Assembly: GCA_018061745.1 (NCBI GenBank) | Contig: JAGOTN010000001.1 | Location: 36,119 to 48,173, forward strand | DNA length: 12,055 nt | Direction: 5' to 3' | Source of the DNA: Minisyncoccota bacterium | GTDB lineage: Bacteria; Patescibacteriota; Minisyncoccia; Phycocordibacterales; JAACPR01 | Shown here: piece after piece, positions 5,640-12,055 of the stretch | Layout of the letters: each line of letters begins with the position of its first letter | How positions within the stretch are numbered: position 1 is the first letter of the stretch | The notes under the pieces: generated by a model | Database searches by the model: none | What the model was told of the DNA's origin: nothing | The model's input: only the letters and a program-made list of their open reading frames with translations | Made by a program: the position numbers and the translations under genes

Positions 5640-7994
5640 ATGAAAAAATTTCTTAGCATCACATTTATATTTTTATTTTATTTAGCTACTGCTGGTCAAA
5701 TTTTTGCGGCTGGAACATGGACAGAACAAACAACTTCAGGATCAAGAGTCTGGAGAAGTATCACATCGTCTTCTGACGGTACAAAACTCGCAGCTGTTGT
5801 ATACGGTGGATACATTTATACCTCAGCTGACTCTGGTGCGACATGGACTGCACAAACAACTGCCGGTTCAAGAAATTGGCGCAGTGTCACATCATCTTCT
5901 GACGGCACAAAACTATCGGCTGCTGTATTTGGTGGATACATTTATACCTCAGCTGACTCTGGTGCGACATGGACGGAACGATTAGGTTCAGGTGCAAGAA
6001 ACTGGTACAGCATAACTTCGTCTTCTGATGGTGCAAAAATCGCTGCAGGTATTGAAGATGGATATGTTTACACTTCAACAGATTCAGGGGGATCGTGGAC
6101 TACTCAAACTGCTTCAGGTGCAAGATATTGGTACGGCATAGCTTCATCTGCGGACGGAGTTAAATTGGCCGCAGCTGCTTTTACATATGGTGGATATATT
6201 AGTACCTCAGTAAACTCTGGAGTTGCGTGGTCAACAAACTCTAACTCTTCGGGTTCAAGAGCTTGGAATAGTATCGCTTCATCTGCGGATGGAGTTAAAC
6301 TCGCTGCGGTTGTTGGTAATGGATACATTTATACTTCAACTGATTCAGGTGTGACATGGGGCACGCAATCTGACTCTTCAGGTTCAAGAGATTGGAGAAG
6401 TATTACCTCATCATCAGATGGAACAAAACTAGCTGCAGTTGCTTATGGTGGATATATTTATACTTCAACTGATTCAGGAGCTTCTTGGACTCAAGAAACA
6501 TCTGCAGGTTCAAGAAATTGGCAAAGTATTTCTTCAGCTTCTGACGGAGGAAAAATAGCAGCTGCTGTGGATAGCGGATACATTTATACTTTCACACCAG
6601 ACACAACTGCTCCAACTATCACCAACGTTTCATCTGATAAAACAAACGGCACATATACAGTTGGCGAAGTCATCGATATAGATGTAACTTTCAGTGAAGC
6701 GGTCACATCAACCGGAAACGTAACTGTGACTTTGGAAACCGGTGCAACAGATAGAACTTGTACATTCACTGTTTCAAATGGAACAACAGGAACATGTAAC
6801 TATACCGTGCAATCTGGAGACACTAGTGCAGATTTAACTGTCTCTTCAATCTCTGGAACAATTGCTGATCAATCATCTAATGCAATGGTTAGTTTCACTC
6901 CTGCAACAAACCTTGCTGCAAACAAAGCACTGGTGATTGAAACAACAGCCCCCACCATCCAAACCCTAACCCCTCTCGACAACGCAATAGATATAGCGGT
7001 AGACTCCAACCTAACTATCGTTTTTTCTGAAAACGTAGATGTTGAATCAGGAAATATTTCAATATACAAAACATCGGATGATACTTTAGTGGAAGCAATA
7101 GATGTAACTGGAGGATTGGTTACAGGAACAGGAACAGATACTATCACTATCAATCCAACAGCAAATCTTTCAGGTGGTACTTCTTATTATGTTCAAATTG
7201 CAACAACTGCTTTTGATGATACTGCCTCAAACAGTTTTGCTGGTATCACAAACACAACTTCATGGAGCTTCACGACAGTACAAACATCATCAGGAACTCC
7301 CACTTTCCTCGACACATCCTGCAAAGTCTCAAACAAAACACCAAAGGTTGGAGAGAAAGTTACATTCACAGCAAGTATCAACACATCAGATGATGACTAC
7401 TCATTTGAATGGATAAAAGAACTATCAGGAGATGATGAAGAAACAACACATACTTTCAATACAGCAGGAGACTTCTACCCTAGAGGAGAAGTATCTACAA
7501 ACATGGGAACAAAATCAGTGAACTGTGGAACTGTCACTGTTTCAGATGATGAAGATTCAAGTTCTTCTTCATCAGAAGATTCAACAAGTGATTCTTCAGA
7601 CTCTTCATCAGAATCATCTACATTCACAGACACAGTCAACAAATACAAAGACTTCCTAATGACTCTATACAACACAGGTGTATCACTTCCAACAAAAGTT
7701 CTTGAGATACTTAAAATAAATACTTCAACTCCAACAGAAGATTCATCTTCAACAAACACTTTCACCGTTGATCTTGAACTAGGTGACAATCATCCACAAG
7801 TTAAACTACTTCAACAATTCCTAAACAACAATGGATACACAGTTGCACAATCTGGACCTGGATCAATTGGAAACGAAACTACAATCTTTGGTTATGCCAC
7901 TAAAGCTGCTGTTATTAAATTCCAAATTACTAACAACATCACACCTGCAGTGGGATTCTTTGGAGTGAAGACTAGAGGGGTGGTGAATAAATAG
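5640..7994 (+). CDS. Secreted wall-associated protein: seven-bladed propeller, Ig-like domains, peptidoglycan-binding domain
   Basis: The 784 residues read in order as follows. A signal peptide (1-23, MKKFLSITFIFLF...IFA) comes first. Seven repeats of about 42 residues (25-320) follow the pattern GSRxWxSIxSSxDGxKLAA...GGYIYTSxDSGxTW; the SxDSGxTW motif is an Asp-box (BNR), and seven copies predict a complete seven-bladed beta-propeller. Next are an Ig-like domain (about 321-430), a second SbsA/Big_5-type Ig-like domain starting TAPTIQTLTPLDNAIDIAVD (about 432-548), a PKD-like domain (about 550-635), a Ser/Asp/Glu-rich linker (636-660) and a C-terminal PG_binding_1 domain (about 706-784) with VKLLQQFLNNNGY and GFFGVKTRGVV. 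It is probably exported by Sec and held on the peptidoglycan, displaying the propeller outward. The ligand is unknown. No clear Shine-Dalgarno site is seen. It leads a run of three genes ending with rodA. Confidence 0.85.
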   Translation: MKKFLSITFIFLFYLATAGQIFAAGTWTEQTTSGSRVWRSITSSSDGTKLAAVVYGGYIYTSADSGATWTAQTTAGSRNWRSVTSSSDGTKLSAAVFGGYIYTSADSGATWTERLGSGARNWYSITSSSDGAKIAAGIEDGYVYTSTDSGGSWTTQTASGARYWYGIASSADGVKLAAAAFTYGGYISTSVNSGVAWSTNSNSSGSRAWNSIASSADGVKLAAVVGNGYIYTSTDSGVTWGTQSDSSGSRDWRSITSSSDGTKLAAVAYGGYIYTSTDSGASWTQETSAGSRNWQSISSASDGGKIAAAVDSGYIYTFTPDTTAPTITNVSSDKTNGTYTVGEVIDIDVTFSEAVTSTGNVTVTLETGATDRTCTFTVSNGTTGTCNYTVQSGDTSADLTVSSISGTIADQSSNAMVSFTPATNLAANKALVIETTAPTIQTLTPLDNAIDIAVDSNLTIVFSENVDVESGNISIYKTSDDTLVEAIDVTGGLVTGTGTDTITINPTANLSGGTSYYVQIATTAFDDTASNSFAGITNTTSWSFTTVQTSSGTPTFLDTSCKVSNKTPKVGEKVTFTASINTSDDDYSFEWIKELSGDDEETTHTFNTAGDFYPRGEVSTNMGTKSVNCGTVTVSDDEDSSSSSSEDSTSDSSDSSSESSTFTDTVNKYKDFLMTLYNTGVSLPTKVLEILKINTSTPTEDSSSTNTFTVDLELGDNHPQVKLLQQFLNNNGYTVAQSGPGSIGNETTIFGYATKAAVIKFQITNNITPAVGFFGVKTRGVVNK
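5805..5974 (+). repeat. 44-bp exact direct repeat in propeller blades 1 and 2
   Basis: Positions 5805-5848 and 5931-5974 are identical (starting GGTGGATACATTTATACCTC), 126 bp apart, which is exactly one 42-codon blade. Other blades are similar in protein but diverged in DNA, so these two were duplicated or homogenised recently. Confidence 0.9.
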
Positions 7995-8028
7995 TGCTGG
8001 TTTGGGTGTTTGATGTTAAAATTTAAAG

Positions 8029-8793
8029 ATGTCATGGGGAACACATAGAAGAAATACAATAATTTTTATATTTTTCTCTATCATATTTTTAATAACAGCA
8101 TACCTTCTTTACGATGCTCTTTATGAACCACCGAATTGTTTTGATAAAAAATGGAATGGTAATGAAGTGAATATTGATTGTGGAGGGTCATGTTCTTTGA
8201 TGTGTGAGTCTCAAGTTTTAAAACCTATAATTCACTGGACAAGAGTTTTTGAAGTCGCTGAAGGAGTTTACAATGTTCTTGCTTATGTTGAAAATCCAAA
8301 TCCAAGCGCTGGAGTGGAAAATGTTTCTTATAAATTTAAAGTTTATGATGATCAAAATGTTTTAATCCAAGAAAGAAATGGATCAACTGCACTTTTGCCA
8401 AAGAACTTTATGCCTATTTTAGAAAACACATTGCCTGTGGGAAGACTAGACGCAAGCAGAGTAACTTTTGAATTTACAGAACCGTTGGTTTGGCATAAAC
8501 AAAAAATTGTTGATAGTTTGGTTTCTGTTCAAGATGAACAATTAACCAGAGTTGAAGATGAGCCGAGAATAAGAGCGATTATAAAAAATAATGGAATTGA
8601 AACTATTAATAATTTAAAAATAGTTGCGATTGTCTATGATATAAACAACAACGCTATAGCTGCTTCGGGAACTTTGTTTAAGGAAGCTGTTGTAAATAAA
8701 AATTTGGAAGCCTTTTTTGCATGGCCTGCTCCTTTTGGTGCTGAAGTTTCTAGGTTTGAATTGATACCTATTTATGACAGAAGCAGTAAGTAA
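8029..8793 (+). CDS. Single-pass membrane protein with extracytoplasmic four-cysteine motif
   Basis: The 254 residues begin with a short basic stretch and one hydrophobic helix (about 11-31), so the rest is predicted to lie outside the membrane. Directly after the helix is a cysteine motif, C37-x13-C51-GGS-C55-xxx-C59, with NGNEVNIDCGGSC inside it. This resembles the CxDGxxNxxExxxDCGGxC motif seen in bacterial surface proteins. The remainder is probably beta-rich, with two similar halves (around VLAYVENPNPSAGVENVSYKF and RAIIKNNGIETINNLKIVAIVY) that look like Ig/FxLYD-type folds. I cannot name a function. It starts 34 nt after the surface-protein stop and overlaps rodA by 20 nt, so co-transcription and a cell-envelope role are likely. 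Confidence 0.75.
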   Translation: MSWGTHRRNTIIFIFFSIIFLITAYLLYDALYEPPNCFDKKWNGNEVNIDCGGSCSLMCESQVLKPIIHWTRVFEVAEGVYNVLAYVENPNPSAGVENVSYKFKVYDDQNVLIQERNGSTALLPKNFMPILENTLPVGRLDASRVTFEFTEPLVWHKQKIVDSLVSVQDEQLTRVEDEPRIRAIIKNNGIETINNLKIVAIVYDINNNAIAASGTLFKEAVVNKNLEAFFAWPAPFGAEVSRFELIPIYDRSSK

Positions 8794-9916
8794 TATTTTT
8801 AAACGTTTAATCGGAGGCATAGATTGGATTTTAGTTTCCGCTATGTTGATGCTTTCTTTGGCGGGGTTGGTAACAATGTCTTCTTTAGGTGGTAACAGTA
8901 TTTTTTTTGATAGACAAATAATTTGGCTGGCTGTTTCTTTTGGAGTGTTTTTTACTTTCAGTTTAATTGATTTTAAATTTCTAAGAAGAACCCAAGTTAT
9001 TATGTGGATTTTTGTAATTTCTGTCGCAGTGTTGGGCTCTTTGTTTTTTATTGGAACAATTTCAAAAGGGGCACAGAGTTGGTTGAACTTCGGACTATTT
9101 AATGTTCAGCCAGCTGAGGTTGTAAAACTAGTTTTGATTTTACTTCTTGCAAAATATTTTTCTCGCAGACATGTGGAGATTAGAAATGTTAAACATATTA
9201 TCGTGTCCGGGGCATATTCTTTTATTTTATTTTTATTAGTTTTAGTTCAACCTGATTTTGGTTCGGCGATGATAATATTTTTTATTTGGTTTGGAATGAT
9301 AATGGTTTCAGGACTTTCAAAAAAACATTTGCTGGCTGTTATTGTGTTGGGAGCTTTAGCTTTTTTGCTTATGTGGACAACAATGCTTCAACCTTATCAA
9401 AAGGCTAGAATTATGACTTTTTTGGATCCTTTACAAGACATTCGAGGAACTGGATATAATGCGTATCAATCTACAATTGCTGTTGGTTCTGGAGAATTTG
9501 TTGGTAAAGGTGTTGGGTATGGAACACAATCTAGACTTTCTTTTTTACCGGAATATCAAACTGATTTTATTTTCGCAGCGTTTGCTGAAGAGTGGGGATT
9601 TATAGGGGTTTCTATTTTATTTTTGCTTTTTGGAATTGTAATCTGGAGAATTATTCGTAATGCACTTCATGGCGCCACAAATTTCGAAACTCTTTTTGGA
9701 ATTGGTTTAGCTGTGCTTTTTATGAGTCACTTTATTGTTCATGTTGGTATGAATATTGGACTTCTTCCTGTGACTGGTTTAACAATTCCATTTATGAGTT
9801 ACGGAGGTTCTCATTTGGTTGTAACTTTTGCAGGACTTGGAATTTTGATGAGTATGAGAAGATATGCAAGAGCGGCTCATAGGGATGTTATGAGAAATGA
9901 ATTTCTAGGAATTTAG
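8774..9916 (+). CDS. rodA: RodA/FtsW-type SEDS peptidoglycan glycosyltransferase
   Basis: This is a multi-pass membrane protein of 380 residues with about ten hydrophobic helices, the normal length for RodA. SEDS proteins polymerise lipid II into glycan strands together with a class B PBP. Family motifs are QPAEVVKL (112-119), QPDFGSA (159-165), FLPEYQTDFIF (257-267, containing the expected catalytic Asp, D264), GLLPVTG (329-335) and PFMSYGGS (339-346). The TQSRLSFLPE and PFMSYGGS signatures favour RodA over FtsW, but the distinction is not certain. The ATG at 8774 lies inside the previous gene and has no obvious ribosome-binding site; translational coupling is likely. A GGAGG at 8813-8817 is not followed by a usable in-frame start. 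The stop overlaps that of the convergent glycosyltransferase gene. Confidence 0.9.
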   Translation: MTEAVSNIFKRLIGGIDWILVSAMLMLSLAGLVTMSSLGGNSIFFDRQIIWLAVSFGVFFTFSLIDFKFLRRTQVIMWIFVISVAVLGSLFFIGTISKGAQSWLNFGLFNVQPAEVVKLVLILLLAKYFSRRHVEIRNVKHIIVSGAYSFILFLLVLVQPDFGSAMIIFFIWFGMIMVSGLSKKHLLAVIVLGALAFLLMWTTMLQPYQKARIMTFLDPLQDIRGTGYNAYQSTIAVGSGEFVGKGVGYGTQSRLSFLPEYQTDFIFAAFAEEWGFIGVSILFLLFGIVIWRIIRNALHGATNFETLFGIGLAVLFMSHFIVHVGMNIGLLPVTGLTIPFMSYGGSHLVVTFAGLGILMSMRRYARAAHRDVMRNEFLGI

Positions 9917-11034
9917 TATAGAGAAATTGTTTCTTCTAGCATTTTTTGATGATTGAAATTTTCTGTAACTCTTTGATTTAGATTTATTGCGGTTTGTTTT
10001 GTTTCATCATAATTTTCAATTGAATTTTTGATTGCTGTTGTTAATTCATTTTTGTTTTCAGAAGAAACTAATTTTCCAAATTTGGGATTAGAAATTATTT
10101 CAGGAATTCCTCCAACTCTTGATGCAACTACAGGAACTTCTGCTAAACCTGCTTCGAGGATTACAAGTGCCAGTGCTTCCGATCGAGAGGGAAGAACAAA
10201 TAAATCAAAAGCTTTTAAGTGCTTTGCAGCATTATCCAAAAAACCTAGTAAAATAACCTTATTTTCAAGCCCTAAATCCTTAATTTGTTTTTCTAATTTT
10301 TCACGAATTTGTCCTTCTCCGATAATTACAAATTGAGCGTCTGTATCATTAATTTCTTTTACAGCATCAATTAAAATATCTAAACCTTTTATCGGATGAA
10401 GCTCTGCTATTGTTCCAACTAAAAATTTCTCAGTATCTATTTTTGGATTTATTTCAGAAATTTTTTGTCGCGCTTCTAATTTTTCATAGAAATCAATTTC
10501 TTTAACTCCATTGTGGATGACTGTAATTTTATTTGAAATATAAGGCCAACCCAAAACTCTTTCTTTTAAATTTTCAGAAACGGCTATTGTTTTATCGCAA
10601 AGAACCATTGTTAGCCAGTATGCTAATTTCATTATTAGTTTTGAAATAGAAGACCTGTTTTCATTGAAAGCCCAGCCATGTGCTGTGAAAATAATATTAG
10701 GGATTCCACTAATTCGCGCAGCAAAACTTCCGAGACCGCTAATTTTTGAACTATTTAAATGGATAACATCAAAATGTCTTTCATTAAATAAATTGTATAA
10801 AAACCGAAATGTAGAAAATTCTTTTAAAATAGAAATGTCTTTTTCTAGATTTGGAATAGTTATTACTTCAATTCCAGATGCAATTAGTTTTTGTTTTAAT
10901 ATCCCTTCTCCGCCAAGAGCCACAACCACTTCATATGTGTTTTTATCTAAAGAAGTAGCCAATTCAAACACATATTTCTGGGCACCTCCAAAATTTGATT
11001 TTGTAATTAGGAAACAGATTTTTATTTTTTGCAT
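9913..11034 (-). CDS. GT4-family glycosyltransferase (GT-B fold)
   Basis: The 373 residues have the two-domain layout of GT4 retaining glycosyltransferases. The N-terminal acceptor domain opens with KICFLITKSNFGGAQKYV (GGAQ at 16-19) and has TAHGW at 117-121 and HNGV at 174-177. The C-terminal nucleotide-sugar domain has GTIAELHPIKG (207-217) and the E-x7-E motif (E286 and E294) in EALALVILEAG, followed by PVVASRVGGIPEII. No membrane helix is seen, so it probably acts at the inner face of the membrane. It most likely adds a sugar to a lipid-linked glycan or polysaccharide repeat unit, which fits the divergent sugar-phosphate transferase next to it. Donor and acceptor cannot be predicted. No Shine-Dalgarno site is visible before the ATG at 11034. 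Confidence 0.9.
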   Translation of the reverse strand: MQKIKICFLITKSNFGGAQKYVFELATSLDKNTYEVVVALGGEGILKQKLIASGIEVITIPNLEKDISILKEFSTFRFLYNLFNERHFDVIHLNSSKISGLGSFAARISGIPNIIFTAHGWAFNENRSSISKLIMKLAYWLTMVLCDKTIAVSENLKERVLGWPYISNKITVIHNGVKEIDFYEKLEARQKISEINPKIDTEKFLVGTIAELHPIKGLDILIDAVKEINDTDAQFVIIGEGQIREKLEKQIKDLGLENKVILLGFLDNAAKHLKAFDLFVLPSRSEALALVILEAGLAEVPVVASRVGGIPEIISNPKFGKLVSSENKNELTTAIKNSIENYDETKQTAINLNQRVTENFNHQKMLEETISLY

Positions 11035-11054
11035 ATTTTTGTTTAAAAATACAT

Positions 11055-11083
11055 TTTATAAAACGATTGCACTTCGCCTACAA
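11055..11083 (-). promoter_or_regulatory. Predicted promoter of the GT4 gene
   Basis: On the minus strand, TTGTAG (11078-11083), a 17-bp spacer and TATAAA (11055-11060) predict a start near 11048, about 14 nt before the ATG. It overlaps the predicted promoter of the divergent gene. Confidence 0.45.
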
Positions 11084-11094
11084 CTTTGTATGAT
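11067..11094 (+). promoter_or_regulatory. Predicted promoter of the sugar-phosphate transferase gene
   Basis: TTGCAC (11067-11072), a 16-bp spacer and TATGAT (11089-11094) predict a start near 11101, about 20 nt before the ATG at 11121. Confidence 0.5.
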
Positions 11095-11120
11095 AAGTAA
11101 ACCTTATATTAGGGTTTAAA

Positions 11121-12055
11121 ATGACTATTGTAAACAAACGAGAACCATTACTTTTACTGCTAGGAGACCTGGTGTTTTTCTTTGTAGCTCTTTGGATCAC
11201 TTTGTTTGTGCGTTATTTTGAAATTCCTAACGCAGACAGATTTGTTTCTCACGCTGAACCATTTTCATTTTTATTTATAATTTGGATCGTTTTCTTTTAT
11301 ATTGCTGGTCTTTATGAAAAGCACACTATATTTTTGAGAAATAAATTGCCGAGTGTTATTTTGAATACTCAAGTTGTGAACAGTTTTGCAGCGGTATCTT
11401 TCTTTTATTTGATTCCGTTTTTTGGAATTACACCAAAGACTAATTTGTTCATTTATCTAATTGTGAGTTTTGGATTGATTGTTTGTTGGCGTTTATTTAT
11501 TTTTCCCAAAATATTTTTTAATAAAAAGAAATTCTCTGCAATTTTGATTGGGTCTGGTGAAGAAATGAAAGAATTGAAAAACGAGGTAAATCAAAATGAT
11601 AGATATGGTTTTTCTTTTGTGAGAACTATTGATGTTCAGGATTTAGATCAAATTGATTTTCAAAGAGAAGTTCTTGATGTGGTTTATTCAGAAGGAGTTT
11701 CATTGATTGCTGTTGATATGCGCGATCCTGCAATTGAGCCAATCGTTCCTCAGCTTTATAATCTGATTTTCTGCGGAATTCAATTTATTGATACACATAA
11801 AGTTTATGAGAGTATTTTTGATCGTATTCCACTTTCAATTATTGGATACAGTTGGTTCTTGGAAAATATTTCTTCGAAGTCGCATGTTGTTTATGACACA
11901 TTTAAAAGAATAATGGATGTTTCCGTTTCAGTTATTTTTGGTTTGTTCACTTTAATTTTTTATCCAATAGTGATGATTGCGATTTTAATCGAAGATGCTG
12001 GAAAGCCTTTTATTTCTCAAGAAAGAGTTGGAAAGGGAGGGAGACGATTTAAGTT
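11121..12055 (+). CDS. Polyprenyl-phosphate sugar-1-phosphate transferase (WbaP/WcaJ type), 3'-truncated
   Basis: The frame opens at ATG 11121 and stays open to the window end (311 codons visible). Four hydrophobic helices (about 10-30, 48-65, 85-103, 107-127) are followed by a Rossmann-like domain starting FSAILIGSGEE (138-148) and running to about 245. Then comes KRIMDVSVSVIFGLF (262-276) with a further membrane-inserted helix to about 290 and FISQERVGKGGRRFK at the edge. This order matches long polyprenol phosphate sugar transferases: four-TM N-terminus, CoA_binding_3-like middle, and Bac_transf (PF02397) catalytic domain, whose QxRxGxxGxxF motif is just reached. The enzyme would load the first sugar phosphate onto undecaprenyl phosphate, starting a surface glycan. 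The catalytic Asp-Glu region lies beyond the window. It is divergent from the GT4 gene. Confidence 0.87.
   Translation, partial: MTIVNKREPLLLLLGDLVFFFVALWITLFVRYFEIPNADRFVSHAEPFSFLFIIWIVFFYIAGLYEKHTIFLRNKLPSVILNTQVVNSFAAVSFFYLIPFFGITPKTNLFIYLIVSFGLIVCWRLFIFPKIFFNKKKFSAILIGSGEEMKELKNEVNQNDRYGFSFVRTIDVQDLDQIDFQREVLDVVYSEGVSLIAVDMRDPAIEPIVPQLYNLIFCGIQFIDTHKVYESIFDRIPLSIIGYSWFLENISSKSHVVYDTFKRIMDVSVSVIFGLFTLIFYPIVMIAILIEDAGKPFISQERVGKGGRRFK

Noticed and set aside
5805..6590. Tandem repeats suggesting a CRISPR array or satellite
   Set aside because: The repeats are in frame with a 42-codon period and encode propeller blades; there are no spacers or dyad repeats.
10664..11119. Plus-strand ORF of 151 codons opposite the GT4 gene
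   Set aside because: The minus-strand frame has clear GT4 motifs and this one is its antisense shadow.

Overview
The window looks like part of a Candidate Phyla Radiation genome (Patescibacteria, probably Parcubacteria-type). This is inferred from several features together: AT-rich protein genes with AGA-rich arginine usage, weak or absent Shine-Dalgarno sites, a 23S rRNA gene interrupted by group I introns, no 16S gene next to the 23S, and secreted proteins with a C-terminal peptidoglycan-binding domain. TGA and TAA both act as stops, so the TGA-to-glycine recoding of Gracilibacteria/Absconditabacteria is not evident. No database search was possible.

Layout. Positions 1-522 hold the 3' end of a membrane protein with TM-helix repeats (MscS-associated type), closed by a long hairpin. 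A GC-rich island on the minus strand (about 680-1033) follows. It has its own near-consensus promoter, an 86-residue very basic ORF that is probably leaderless, and a textbook terminator. Diverging from it is a rRNA promoter (1115-1143), a leader with an attenuator-like hairpin pair, a boxA-like site and a long processing stem. Next comes a 3.6 kb 23S rRNA gene (about 1416-5028). Its excess length is mostly two ORF-less group I introns, at the sites equivalent to E. coli 1931 (3416-3750) and 2593 (4412-4738), plus an enlarged helix near H68. After the 23S come an unexplained folded element ending in ACCA (5165-5270), tRNA-Asp(GTC), 5S rRNA and a strong terminator.

From 5640 to 9916 three plus-strand genes are closely packed. 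They encode a 784-residue secreted protein (seven-bladed propeller, Ig-like domains, Ser/Asp linker, peptidoglycan-binding domain), a single-pass membrane protein with a four-cysteine motif, and a RodA/FtsW-type SEDS glycosyltransferase. A convergent GT4 glycosyltransferase (9913-11034) overlaps the rodA stop. It is divergent from a polyprenyl-phosphate sugar-phosphate transferase (11121 to the window end, truncated), and the two predicted promoters overlap. The right half is therefore a cell-envelope region: peptidoglycan polymerisation, wall-anchored surface protein and lipid-linked glycan synthesis.

The most interesting items are the two introns, which share an unusual layout (internal guide sequence far from the 5' splice site and beside P3, with a hairpin starting on the last exon base), the GC-rich basic-protein/RNA island, the attenuator-like rRNA leader, and the tRNA-like element between 23S and tRNA-Asp.
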